From contig CAJWZD010000006.1 in NCBI GenBank assembly GCA_913049685.1, positions 1-64,000 on the forward strand: 64,000 nt of DNA. The letters are read 5' to 3'. A program made the translations under genes and the position numbers. The notes beneath the pieces are model-generated. The model was not told the DNA's origin, did not search any database, and was given only the letters and a program-made list of their open reading frames with translations. This DNA is from an uncultured Fidelibacterota bacterium (GTDB lineage Bacteria > Fidelibacterota > Marinisomatia > Marinisomatales > TCS55). Positions within the stretch are counted from its first letter, which is position 1; each line of letters begins with the position of its first letter. Positions 17,670 through 26,308 of this stretch are shown here, piece after piece.

Positions 17670-18713
17670 TTAATTTAAAAAACTATTTAGATAGTCTACG
17701 CCCTCATCATCTAGTGAGAATTCAATATTTAATGTGTATACCTCTACCCCATTCAAATTTAATCCGCTTAATCTCACCAAATCCTTTTCCGTAGTAACAA
17801 TTAACTCAGCGTTATTCTTTTCTAGGGTTTCTTTAAAATTGTCGATATCCGTTTGTTTGAATTCATAATGATCAAAGAATGATATTTTTGAAACCACATC
17901 GATACTAGTGCTTTCTAAGGACTTATAAAAACTCCTTGGATCTGCAATTGCAGACACCGCAAGTGCTCTTGTGTTGGGAGCTAGTTCATGGATAGTTGAG
18001 TCATTTTTTGAAAAACCACTTAACTTAACTGAGCTATAAAATATAGGTAACTTAGTTTTTTTAGCATGATTCAATACTTTTTTATGTGGCTGCATCTCTT
18101 CTGATTTGGTGAAAACAATAATATCTGCTCTCTTTAAATGAGACATTGGTTCTCGCAATAAGCCGTGGGGAATTAACTTATAATCTGATATCGGTGCCTG
18201 GGTATTCAACAGTACAACGTCTAGATCCCTTTCTAAAGAACGATGCTGGAAAGCGTCATCTAAGATAATTATGTCTGGTTGGAATTTTTCAATGATATAG
18301 GTTGCTCCACGGTACCTGTTTTGATCAACTACAACGGGAACACCATCAAGCTTCTTAGCAATCAGTGTTGGTTCATCTCCAAAATTTCTCCAATCAATAT
18401 CTTTAGTTATTCCATCTGTTACAAGTTGGGTTCCAGCTGTTTTTCTGCCGTAACCCCTGCTTAGAACAGCAACTTTATATTTTTTATTTTTAAGTAGATT
18501 TGAGAGGTAGATCACCGCCGGGGTTTTTCCAGTCCCCCCTGCAGTTAAATTACCTATACTTATTACTGTAGCTGGCACACTTCTTGAAACAAAAAAATTA
18601 AGATTATAAAAAATATTTCTCCAAAATATTACGCCCCAATAAAAAATTGTTATTGGGAAGAATAGGAACTTTGCTCGTGTTTCAGTTATCCTTGACCAGG
18701 CCGACATTTTCAT
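17670..18713 (-). CDS. lpxK: Tetraacyldisaccharide 4'-kinase
   Basis: A 347-residue inner-membrane kinase that phosphorylates the 4' position of the lipid A disaccharide precursor. An N-terminal membrane segment (FPITIFYWGVIFW) precedes the P-loop GNLTAGGTGKTP (about residues 53-64). A DDAFQHR motif (near 154) and VTTEKDLVRL near the C-terminus are characteristic of LpxK. The start (ATG at 18713, or 18707) lies inside the end of the upstream acyltransferase gene, an overlap of about 32 bases that implies tight coupling. It acts right after LpxB, which is encoded two genes upstream. Confidence 0.95.
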   Translation of the reverse strand: MKMSAWSRITETRAKFLFFPITIFYWGVIFWRNIFYNLNFFVSRSVPATVISIGNLTAGGTGKTPAVIYLSNLLKNKKYKVAVLSRGYGRKTAGTQLVTDGITKDIDWRNFGDEPTLIAKKLDGVPVVVDQNRYRGATYIIEKFQPDIIILDDAFQHRSLERDLDVVLLNTQAPISDYKLIPHGLLREPMSHLKRADIIVFTKSEEMQPHKKVLNHAKKTKLPIFYSSVKLSGFSKNDSTIHELAPNTRALAVSAIADPRSFYKSLESTSIDVVSKISFFDHYEFKQTDIDNFKETLEKNNAELIVTTEKDLVRLSGLNLNGVEVYTLNIEFSLDDEGVDYLNSFLN

Positions 18714-19368
18714 TTACTTTATTTTCTAGTTCATCAAGCGACCTCTTTAGGCGCATAGAACAATCTTCGTAAGAATCATCTTTGGAGAAATATAGCGGTT
18801 CGCCAAACTGTAAATAAGTTTTTGCAAAAGGTTTGGTAAGATAAAATATGTCCCAGTTTTTAAAAGACCAACGGCGCGTTGATTGCCCTGCAACTGGAAC
18901 AATAACTGCTCCAGTTTTTTGGGCTGCTCTTATTGCTCCTGGTTTTGGAATTTTAGCTGGACCTTGTGGTCCGTCTGGGGTTATTGCAAATACATTATTG
19001 TTTGTTCTTAATATCTCAATCATTTCAATATATGCTTTTTTACCTCCGTCTGTTGATGAACCCCTTATTACATTCCAACCTAGTTTTGCTCCAATACGTG
19101 CGATTATCTCTGCATCGGGGTGGTGGTTTCCCGCCAAACCATAGAAACCTTTTTTTGAAAGACCCATAAAGACTGTTAGTAGTGTATTATGCCAAGATGC
19201 AATTATTACAGATTTTCCATTGCTAAGAGCATCTTGATAATAGTGGGCGTTATCTATAGTCCACTTATTTGTATTATAAAAAAACCTAAGGAAAATTGGC
19301 CCTAACAATCCTCCAAAGAAAACCAGCAATTTGTTTTTTAGTCTTTTTTCATTTTTTGGGTTAGCCAT
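18682..19368 (-). CDS. DUF374 lysophospholipid acyltransferase-like protein
   Basis: A 228-residue protein of the DUF374 acyltransferase-like family, related to LPLAT enzymes. It has an N-terminal hydrophobic segment, a SWHN motif in place of the usual HxxxxD site, then GSSTDGGKKAY and the conserved TPDGPQGP block. Members are commonly found beside kdtA/lpxK/lpxB, and some probably act as secondary acyltransferases on lipid A. It is directly adjacent to lpxB (start one base after the lpxB stop) and overlaps lpxK, which supports a role in lipid A maturation. The exact acyl substrate is inferred only. Confidence 0.88.
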   Translation of the reverse strand: MANPKNEKRLKNKLLVFFGGLLGPIFLRFFYNTNKWTIDNAHYYQDALSNGKSVIIASWHNTLLTVFMGLSKKGFYGLAGNHHPDAEIIARIGAKLGWNVIRGSSTDGGKKAYIEMIEILRTNNNVFAITPDGPQGPAKIPKPGAIRAAQKTGAVIVPVAGQSTRRWSFKNWDIFYLTKPFAKTYLQFGEPLYFSKDDSYEDCSMRLKRSLDELENKVNENVGLVKDN

Positions 19369-20484
19369 TTATATTCTGCTCAAGATTGCATCTGCTGTTC
19401 TATCATAGACACCTGGAATACCCAAAGACCTTCTCACTTGGCTCATTCCGTCCAACATGTTTTTGCGTTCTACGGTTTCTTTTAATAATGGTAAAAGAGA
19501 ATCGCAGATGCTGCGTTGATTTGCTTTATATTGCAAAAATTCTGGGACAATAATACGTCCAGCAATTAAATTGACCATAGATATATAAGGTGCTTTATTT
19601 ACTAAGCTAGATATGAGATAAGACATGGATGACAGTTTATAACAAACTACCTCTGGAGTATCCATTATAGCGCATTCTAGGGAAGCTGTACCTGAAGTTG
19701 TTATTGCAGCTTTAGCATACTGCATTGCAGCATATATATCCTCATCTTCTATGAGCACATCATCTGGTACATTTAAGGAAACATTGTCCGCTTTGGTTAT
19801 TATTACCTTTAAGTTTTCTATGGTCTCCCCTATTTCATTTGCGCATTTGAGATAAAGAGATAAATGGCGATCTACTTCTTGCTGTCTGCTACCGGGAATT
19901 ATCGCTAACAGAGTATCGTCTTCTTTTAGATTATGTTTTAAGTAGAAATTCTTTTTATCGGTTTTGGGAATTAATCCTTCACTAAAAGGGTGACCTACAT
20001 AGTTGGTCGGTATATCTCTTTTTTCAAACCATTCTTGTTCAAACGGAAAAATACTTAGTGACTGATCTATATATCTGTGAAAATATTTTTTTCTATTTTC
20101 TTTCCAGGCCCATAACTGGGGCATGATAAAATATGATATAGGAATTCCATGGGGGCGACAGTTTTTTGCAAGCCTTAAATTGAATCCTGGATAATCAATT
20201 AAAATAATTCTATCAGGTCGAATTAGTTTTATTTTTTCAAGTGACTCACCCATAACATTTATCATGAATGGCAAATGTTTAACTACCTCGGTAAATCCCA
20301 TTATTGCTAGGTCGTTAACATGGTGCATGACCTCAAGGCCAGATGAAATCATTCTGTCACCACCATGGCCTATGAAAGTAGAATTTGGATATTGTTTTTT
20401 AATTGAATCAATCAACTTGGAACCGTGGAGATCGCCCGATTGTTCTCCAGCAACAATGAAAAATCTTGGTGAATCTTTATTCAT
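19369..20484 (-). CDS. lpxB: Lipid-A-disaccharide synthase
   Basis: A 371-residue glycosyltransferase (family GT19) that joins UDP-diacylglucosamine and lipid X to form the lipid A disaccharide. The N-terminal motif VAGEQSGDLHGSKLI, the central PQLWAWKENR, the IPGSRQQEV motif and the TSGTASLE nucleotide-sugar site (about residue 265) are all intact. Length fits the family. It sits between an ICMT-like methyltransferase and the DUF374/lpxK pair in a tight minus-strand run. Confidence 0.97.
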   Translation of the reverse strand: MNKDSPRFFIVAGEQSGDLHGSKLIDSIKKQYPNSTFIGHGGDRMISSGLEVMHHVNDLAIMGFTEVVKHLPFMINVMGESLEKIKLIRPDRIILIDYPGFNLRLAKNCRPHGIPISYFIMPQLWAWKENRKKYFHRYIDQSLSIFPFEQEWFEKRDIPTNYVGHPFSEGLIPKTDKKNFYLKHNLKEDDTLLAIIPGSRQQEVDRHLSLYLKCANEIGETIENLKVIITKADNVSLNVPDDVLIEDEDIYAAMQYAKAAITTSGTASLECAIMDTPEVVCYKLSSMSYLISSLVNKAPYISMVNLIAGRIIVPEFLQYKANQRSICDSLLPLLKETVERKNMLDGMSQVRRSLGIPGVYDRTADAILSRI

Positions 20485-20505
20485 TATTTTGGTGGCATTA
20501 TATGA

Positions 20506-21081
20506 TTATAAATAATTAATTCTTATTACAATTAATGTCAAAATAAAAGCGACATTTTGAAGTGTTCTTTTTTCTGTTTTAAGTAATTTAGATAATGGTA
20601 GCGGAGTTCTATCATCATCGGTTTTCCATCTAGTAAATCTCGGAAGAATTGCTCGCACATTGTTTTTATACGTTAGGTATTCTGATGCAAATAGTTCATC
20701 CAGTTTTTCCTCTTCAAGTGAAATTATAAGGGAGTATTGAATTATAAAAAAAGTCATTGTTGTTAATGCCATTAGTGTGAGGTTCGGTGAACCAGCAATT
20801 ATTACAATGCCAAGATACATTAACATATTACCTACATAAATAGGGTTTCTGACATAGCCATATGGACCCGCAGTGCAAAGTGAAGGTGCACCAACCTTAG
20901 TTGTCCTTGTTTCACCTCCAGCGTATGAGACTGACCACATTCTAATTAACTCACCTACTAAAAGTACTACAAACCCTAAGAGAACATTTTGATTTTCTGG
21001 TTGTGCAAAATATATAATGCTAACAGCGATTGGAATTGGCGTGAAGCTCCTATTTTTGAAAAAGAAATTTCTAATATCCAT
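20506..21081 (-). CDS. Isoprenylcysteine methyltransferase-like membrane protein
   Basis: A 191-residue integral membrane protein of the ICMT/PEMT methyltransferase superfamily. It has about five hydrophobic segments and the signature GPYGYVRNPIYVGNML (about residues 72-87), followed by a paired acidic motif EEEKLDELF (about 120-128) that completes the SAM-binding site. In bacteria such proteins methylate lipids or are of unknown role. It is directly adjacent to the oxidoreductase gene upstream and 21 bases from lpxB, so an envelope-lipid substrate is plausible but not shown. Confidence 0.82.
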   Translation of the reverse strand: MDIRNFFFKNRSFTPIPIAVSIIYFAQPENQNVLLGFVVLLVGELIRMWSVSYAGGETRTTKVGAPSLCTAGPYGYVRNPIYVGNMLMYLGIVIIAGSPNLTLMALTTMTFFIIQYSLIISLEEEKLDELFASEYLTYKNNVRAILPRFTRWKTDDDRTPLPLSKLLKTEKRTLQNVAFILTLIVIRINYL

Positions 21082-22071
21082 TTATCTAAAACCCTCAAGT
21101 ATCTTATCATGAATTTTAATTGCTACATCCAGTGCTTGTTTGCCAGCAAAACCATCTACCATAGGTTTTTCTGTTCCAAGAACTGCGTTTAGGTAATTTT
21201 TGAGTTCTGCTTTTAAGGCATCGGTTTTTTTCACTTTGGGCTTCTCATAAAAGATCTGTCTATGTTTTCCATCTTTCCCAACTAATGGCGCGGACATTAT
21301 AGCATCAGGATCATTTTGACTAGCCCCCATAGCTTTATAAACTTCGGATATACCAGCTAAAAAATCAATTGTAACGTACAAATCCTGTTGAAACATTTTA
21401 ATTTTTCTAACGCGATCTTTGGCAACTCTACTTGATGTAATATTGGCAATTGATCCATTTTCAAACTTGATTCGTGCGTTTGCAATGTCAACCGAATTGG
21501 TCATTATTGATATACCATTAGCATAAATTTCTTTAACCGGTGAACTAATGAATGATAGTATTAAATCGATATCATGAATCATCAAATCCAAAACAACTGG
21601 TACATCGGTACCACGACTCATAAATGGAGCCATCCTATGGACTTCAATATATTTTGGGTCAATCTCTAAATTAGACAATGCTAATAATGCAGGATTAAAT
21701 CTTTCTATATGTCCAACCTGAATGATAACGTTATGCTTTTTTGATAACTCAATCAAGTATTCTGCATCTTTAACGCTTGAGGTAATGGGTTTTTCAATAA
21801 AAACATGCTTCCCCTTTTTAATACATTGTTCGGCAACATCACGATGGGTTGGGGTGGGCGTAACAATTGATACAGCATCAACGTTTTCCAATAAGATGTC
21901 CACAGATTGAAAAATGGATGTGTTTATCTTTTTAGATATTTCTTCTGCTCTTTGCGGGTTCGTGTCAAACACACCAACTAGGTTAGCATTTTTAATATTC
22001 GCTAAATGAGAAGCGTGGTGAACACCAAGGTGGCCTACGCCTATAACGCCTATATTTACTTGTTTTGACAT
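21082..22071 (-). CDS. Gfo/Idh/MocA family NAD(P)-dependent oxidoreductase
   Basis: A 329-residue oxidoreductase. The N-terminal Rossmann domain (GVIGVGHLGVHHASHL, about residues 8-23) is followed by the EKPIT motif (near 93) with the catalytic lysine. A C-terminal beta-sheet domain follows, with HRMAPF and LDLMIHDIDL (His and Asp typical of the active site). It heads the lipid A run. In Leptospira and Acidithiobacillus a member of this family, GnnA, oxidises UDP-GlcNAc at C3 and works with the aminotransferase GnnB to make the 2,3-diamino sugar of lipid A. That role is possible here, but no GnnB is in the window. Confidence 0.87.
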   Translation of the reverse strand: MSKQVNIGVIGVGHLGVHHASHLANIKNANLVGVFDTNPQRAEEISKKINTSIFQSVDILLENVDAVSIVTPTPTHRDVAEQCIKKGKHVFIEKPITSSVKDAEYLIELSKKHNVIIQVGHIERFNPALLALSNLEIDPKYIEVHRMAPFMSRGTDVPVVLDLMIHDIDLILSFISSPVKEIYANGISIMTNSVDIANARIKFENGSIANITSSRVAKDRVRKIKMFQQDLYVTIDFLAGISEVYKAMGASQNDPDAIMSAPLVGKDGKHRQIFYEKPKVKKTDALKAELKNYLNAVLGTEKPMVDGFAGKQALDVAIKIHDKILEGFR

Positions 22072-22213
22072 GTTAGTTTATTTTTGAACATCATAAAGTT
22101 ACTTACTATTAACTAAAAATTAGCAAACTTATAAATACTTGCATTTAAATGAGCTTTGAGGCAATTTTATAGCAATTAATCCGAGTGTATCAAAAAAATT
22201 AGAGAATAATATC

Positions 22214-22756
22214 ATGAATGATAATTCTAAAATATCTGTGGGTCTTTTAATACCCGCGATTTCGATAATCGCGTTTGCTGCTCTGCTTTTTAGTGAAAAT
22301 TATATTGCTTCACTTTTTGTAGCGGTTAGCGGTTTAATGATTTGGTTTGCCTATTCTGCTGTCATGAAAGCGAAAATGCCTGATATTACGGGTAACATAG
22401 TTATAGTGTTTGGTGGACTGTTATCAACCGCATTCTTTTTGAATTACGGCTTATCAACAAATATATTTGGCGGGTTTGAGATAAACCTTGAGGGTGTAGT
22501 AGGTTCTATACTCATACTATTTTTTACAGTTTTGATGGGTGTCTTATATAATAGTAATTCGCATATCCCTGCGCCAAAAGATGCAACCATTCAATTGCCT
22601 GTTGATCAGGTTGACAAAACTGAGCAATCTCTTGAATTATCAGATGATGACAGTGATGATCGCGTTTACGACTATGATTATGATTATGATTATGATGAAG
22701 ATCTAGAGGACTACTACTATGATCAAGAATACGAAGAAGAGGAATACGAAGACTAA
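22214..22756 (+). CDS. Small membrane protein with Tyr/Asp/Glu-rich C-terminal tail
   Basis: A 180-residue protein that I do not recognise. About four hydrophobic helices occupy residues 8-115 (for example LLIPAISIIAFAALLF and ILILFFTVLMGVLY). A hydrophilic linker follows, then a tail of about 30 residues made almost entirely of Asp, Glu and Tyr, including repeated YD pairs. The tail is encoded in part by four perfect TATGAT hexamers at 22673-22696. Its stop overlaps the dnaA stop by 4 bases in a convergent pair, and its start is divergent from the Gfo/Idh gene. Function unknown; an acidic tail of this kind may bind metal or a basic partner. Confidence 0.7.
   Translation: MNDNSKISVGLLIPAISIIAFAALLFSENYIASLFVAVSGLMIWFAYSAVMKAKMPDITGNIVIVFGGLLSTAFFLNYGLSTNIFGGFEINLEGVVGSILILFFTVLMGVLYNSNSHIPAPKDATIQLPVDQVDKTEQSLELSDDDSDDRVYDYDYDYDYDEDLEDYYYDQEYEEEEYED
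22673..22696 (+). repeat. Four tandem TATGAT hexamers
   Basis: A perfect in-frame hexanucleotide microsatellite encoding alternating Tyr-Asp in the tail of the small membrane protein. Slippage would change tail length by two residues per unit without a frameshift. Confidence 0.9.
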
Positions 22757-24108
22757 GCTAAAACTATAGATAGCTCGCTTTTAATATCAGATATTATTCC
22801 GGAAACCCTTTTATCCTTTCCTTTCTTTTCATTTATTACTTTGCATGCATGAAGAACGGTTGTATGGTCCCTTCCACTAAAATGCATTCCAATGCTTGCA
22901 AGCGATGATCCCAATATGTCCCTGCAAAGATAGATAGAAATTTGTCTCGCCTCAACTATTTCAGCTCTTCTGCTTTTACCTACAATATCAGATTCATTAA
23001 TTTTTGTTAAGTTGGACACCTTACGAATAATTTCTTCAACAGTTACTTCGGATGCTGAAATGTGACCTACTCTTTCTTTAATAACTTTTTTTGCAAGGTT
23101 ATAATCGATCTCCTGGTTAGACAAAGAAGAGTGTGCAAGGAGTCTTATAATTGTGCTCTCTAAATCTCTAATATTATTTTTAATATGACTTCCAATTAGC
23201 TCAATTATGTCATAAGGAAGTTTCAGTCCATTCATTTCCGCTTTCTCCATGACTATCGCAACCCGTGTTTCGTAATTTGCGGGCTGAATGTCAACAGCAA
23301 GGCCTGAACTAAACCTGGAAAGGAGCCTATCTTGTAAACCTACCATCTCGCCTGGATATCTGTCAGCAGTCAAAACAATTTGCTTACCTGCTTGAAATAG
23401 CTCGTTAAATGTGTGAAAAAACTGCTCTTGGGTTTGTTCTTTGCCTTGGAAAAATTGGATGTCATCTATTAACAAAACATCCGCATTACGATATGTTTTC
23501 GAGAATTCTACCGTTTTGTTTTTTTGAATGGATGAAATGAAGTCTAGCGTAAATTTTTCACTTGACGCACATACAATATTCTTTTGTGGATCATCATCAA
23601 GTATTCCATTTCCAATAGCATGCAGTAAGTGGGTTTTGCCCATCCCTACCCCACCATATATTACTAAAGGATTAAATGATTGGTGACCTGGTTCATTTTT
23701 TACATTATTAGCAGCAGCCTTCGCAAATTGATTATGAGAGCCTTCGATAAAAGAAGAGAAAGTATAATTTTCATTCAAGGATCTACGAATTCTCTTTAGG
23801 GCGTCGTCATTTTTTGGATTTAGGGTTTCATTGGTGCTTTCTTCCACAACTAATGGGTTTTGTGGTGCTACAGTATATTTAATCGTAAGCTTTTCGGAGT
23901 ATTCTTTTGTGACAAATTTTTCTATCGTTTCAACATAATGGGTCTGTATCCAATCATAGAAGAATTGATTGGGAAGTTCGAGTAGTAAATTTCCTTCATG
24001 AATACCCATCGATTTGATCGGTTCAAACCAGGTAGAATATGCATGGCTCGGTTGACTTTTTTTAAGCTCCCCCTGAACTATTTCCCAAATATCTTTATTT
24101 TCTGTCAT
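22753..24108 (-). CDS. dnaA: Chromosomal replication initiator DnaA
   Basis: A 451-residue initiator ATPase that binds DnaA boxes and melts the origin. Domain I is residues about 1-80. The AAA+ domain contains the Walker A GGVGMGKTH (near residue 153) and the Walker B LLIDDIQFF (near 212). The C-terminal DNA-binding domain carries the signature GRDHTTVLHA (near 420). The ATG at 24108 lies 7 bases from a pair of DnaA boxes in the gap to rpmH, which suggests autoregulation. The gene points away from rpmH and dnaN, unlike the common rpmH-dnaA-dnaN order. It converges with the small membrane protein gene and shares 4 bases at the stops. Confidence 0.98.
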   Translation of the reverse strand: MTENKDIWEIVQGELKKSQPSHAYSTWFEPIKSMGIHEGNLLLELPNQFFYDWIQTHYVETIEKFVTKEYSEKLTIKYTVAPQNPLVVEESTNETLNPKNDDALKRIRRSLNENYTFSSFIEGSHNQFAKAAANNVKNEPGHQSFNPLVIYGGVGMGKTHLLHAIGNGILDDDPQKNIVCASSEKFTLDFISSIQKNKTVEFSKTYRNADVLLIDDIQFFQGKEQTQEQFFHTFNELFQAGKQIVLTADRYPGEMVGLQDRLLSRFSSGLAVDIQPANYETRVAIVMEKAEMNGLKLPYDIIELIGSHIKNNIRDLESTIIRLLAHSSLSNQEIDYNLAKKVIKERVGHISASEVTVEEIIRKVSNLTKINESDIVGKSRRAEIVEARQISIYLCRDILGSSLASIGMHFSGRDHTTVLHACKVINEKKGKDKRVSGIISDIKSELSIVLA

Positions 24109-24289
24109 TTATTTCTTTTCCACAGGTTATCCACAACCATTATGAAATTCAAATTATGTAGTTTTTTTAATGCGATACAATCATCTTTTACTAAAATAGG
24201 TTCATTTTTAACAAAAAACCGTATCTGGTGTTTTGATTGGTCTAAAGCCTAAAAATAAGTAATTTCATCGTCTTAATTCGGAGGTAACA
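24109..24289. promoter_or_regulatory. dnaA-rpmH intergenic region with tandem DnaA boxes
   Basis: A 181-bp divergent gap. TTTTCCACA (24116-24124) and TTATCCACA (24127-24135), in the same orientation and 2 bases apart, match the TTATNCACA DnaA box, the second perfectly. The rest is AT-rich. It must contain the divergent promoters of dnaA and rpmH, and it is one of two candidate origin elements in this window. Confidence 0.8.
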
Positions 24290-24424
24290 ATGAAGCGAAC
24301 ATATCAACCAAGCAAAAGAAAGAGAAAGAATAAGCACGGTTTTCGTGAACGCATGTCAAGCGTTGGTGGAAAGCGCGTTCTTTCCAGAAGACGAAAAAAG
24401 GGTAGAAAAGTTCTTTCAGCTTAG
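24290..24424 (+). CDS. rpmH: 50S ribosomal protein L34
   Basis: A 44-residue protein that I translated directly from the sequence. It begins [18 protein letters not shown] and continues with [20 protein letters not shown], the unmistakable L34 pattern. A strong GGAGG ribosome site lies about 7 bases before the ATG. It is a small basic protein of the large ribosomal subunit. It is the first gene of the plus-strand run that diverges from dnaA. rnpA, which usually follows it, is absent: the next gene (yidD) starts 9 bases later. Confidence 0.97.
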   Translation: MKRTYQPSKRKRKNKHGFRERMSSVGGKRVLSRRRKKGRKVLSA

Positions 24425-24433
24425 TTTGTATCG

Positions 24434-24664
24434 ATGTTTTTGAACAGGATTCTAGCAAATTTTTTGATAACCCTTATTAAGGTTTATCGTTTAACCATTT
24501 CCCCTTTCATTGGCTCTAACTGCAGATTTGATCCTACGTGTTCACATTATGGTATGGAGTCATTGCGTGCACACGGACCATACAAAGGAACCCTTCTTCT
24601 TTTGAAACGATTAGTTAAGTGCCACCCGTTTAATAAGGGTGGCGTAGATCCGGTTGTGAAATAA
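24434..24664 (+). CDS. yidD: Membrane protein insertion efficiency factor YidD
   Basis: A 76-residue YidD protein. The family signature CRFDPTCSHYGMESLRAHG (about residues 31-49) and the CHPFNKGGVDPV end are intact. An amphipathic N-terminal segment (ILANFLITLIKVYRLTISPF) is thought to attach it to the inner membrane beside YidC. It lies 9 bases after rpmH and 3 bases before yidC, the usual order except that rnpA is missing. Confidence 0.96.
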   Translation: MFLNRILANFLITLIKVYRLTISPFIGSNCRFDPTCSHYGMESLRAHGPYKGTLLLLKRLVKCHPFNKGGVDPVVK

Positions 24665-24667
24665 TTT

Positions 24668-26308
24668 ATGGATAGACAGTCTTTACTCGCATTTTTACTG
24701 ATTGGTATAATCATTGTTTTCTATCCCTGGTATATGAGCTTGGTCTCCCCAGTGGATGTTAATGATCCTGATGAATATGTAGTTAATCAGAGTGAAAATG
24801 CTAATATTGAAGACACACCAAAACAACAACAGTCACAGATTATTAGTAACGATAATTCTTCGCCGTCTCAAACTATAAATGTAAAAACCAAACTTTATGA
24901 TTTAGTAATTAGCAACAAAAACGGTGGCTCACTATTGAGCTACTCTCTTTATAATTACAGTGACCACAGTGATAAGCTAGTTAATCTTATAGATGAACTA
25001 AACAGTAATAATTTACTTCTTGGTTTTATTTCTGTTGATGGTGATAAGGTGTTTTTAAATCACAATTGGTCACCCATGACTTCTTCAAAGACAATTTCAG
25101 TTGATAGAAGTCAAAAGTCCTTAACCTTCTCTACTAGATATCAGGGTCAAGCCATCGAAAAAAAGTTAACGTTTTATCCTGATTCTTATAATATTGATAT
25201 TGATATTGTTTTTGATCAGCCCTCTAAATTTATTTCACGCAACCAATATACTTTAGGGTGGGCTGGCGGCTTACCCCCTACTGAAAAGAACATCTCAAAT
25301 GATTATCAATTCTTTGAAGGTTTTGCATCTCTTGGTGGCGAGCATATGGGCGCAAAGCCGAAGAAAGGGAAACTAACGGAAGAAAGTCAGAAAGGTTCAA
25401 CGTTGTGGTCTGCAATAAAAACTAAATATTTTATATCTGCAATAGTACCTAATAACCCTGGTACGGCTGCAAGAGTTGAAAGCGAGCTTATAGATAAAAG
25501 ACCCGTATATAATACGGAGATTACTCAAAACACATCTAGTTCAAATAGTTTTACGCTATACCTTGGTCCACTAGACTACGACAACCTCAAATCATTTGAT
25601 GTTGACCTTGAAAGCAACGTAGATCTTGGGTGGGCGCTATTTAGACCAATTGGGCAGCTTATTAGCTGGTTGTTAACAAAAATGTATGCAATAATTCCAA
25701 ACTATGGTGTTGTCGTAATTCTTTTCGCATTTTTAATAAAACTTCTTTTGAATCCGCTTACTGTTAAAACGTTTGAATCTACTCGTAAGATGCAAGCCTT
25801 AGCTCCCGAGATAAATAAGATTAAAGAAAAATTTAAAAATGACCCCCAGAAAATGAGCAGGGCTCAAATGGAATTATATAAAAGTTCCGGAGCCAATCCG
25901 ATGGGTGGATGTTTACCAATGCTTATCCAGATGCCAATTTTAGTTTCTGTTTTTTCCATCTTCAGATCAAAAATTGAATTTAGAGGCGCACCTTTTATTG
26001 GTTGGATTGATGATTTAAGTGTGCCTGATACACTAGCAGAGCTGGGTGGTTTTCCTATAAATATTCTTCCAGTCCTAATGGGTTCAACTATGTTTATACA
26101 ACAAAAGATGATGGCAGCTCCAAATGCTGATGCAAATCAGAAAACAATGATGTATGTGATGAATGTATTCTTTTTATTTCTTTTTTACAGCTTTCCATCA
26201 GGTCTAAACCTCTACTATTTCGTCTTTAACCTTCTCTCAATCATTCAACAAAAATATATGATACCTAATCCAGCCGAAGTTGGGTCAGTCGTACCATTAA
26301 AAAAATGA
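24668..26308 (+). CDS. yidC: Membrane protein insertase YidC
   Basis: A 546-residue YidC/Oxa1 insertase that places proteins into the inner membrane. It has an N-terminal helix (SLLAFLLIGIIIVFYPWYM), a large periplasmic domain as in Gram-negative YidC (about residues 60-330) and the conserved core of about five helices. The core includes GCLPMLIQMPILVSVF and FSIFRSKIEFRGAPFIGW, and ends with FYSFPSGLNLYY. Its stop overlaps the mnmE start by 4 bases (ATGA). Asparagine is mostly encoded by AAT here (about 26 AAT to 13 AAC by hand count), unlike recF downstream. Confidence 0.97.
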   Translation: MDRQSLLAFLLIGIIIVFYPWYMSLVSPVDVNDPDEYVVNQSENANIEDTPKQQQSQIISNDNSSPSQTINVKTKLYDLVISNKNGGSLLSYSLYNYSDHSDKLVNLIDELNSNNLLLGFISVDGDKVFLNHNWSPMTSSKTISVDRSQKSLTFSTRYQGQAIEKKLTFYPDSYNIDIDIVFDQPSKFISRNQYTLGWAGGLPPTEKNISNDYQFFEGFASLGGEHMGAKPKKGKLTEESQKGSTLWSAIKTKYFISAIVPNNPGTAARVESELIDKRPVYNTEITQNTSSSNSFTLYLGPLDYDNLKSFDVDLESNVDLGWALFRPIGQLISWLLTKMYAIIPNYGVVVILFAFLIKLLLNPLTVKTFESTRKMQALAPEINKIKEKFKNDPQKMSRAQMELYKSSGANPMGGCLPMLIQMPILVSVFSIFRSKIEFRGAPFIGWIDDLSVPDTLAELGGFPINILPVLMGSTMFIQQKMMAAPNADANQKTMMYVMNVFFLFLFYSFPSGLNLYYFVFNLLSIIQQKYMIPNPAEVGSVVPLKK

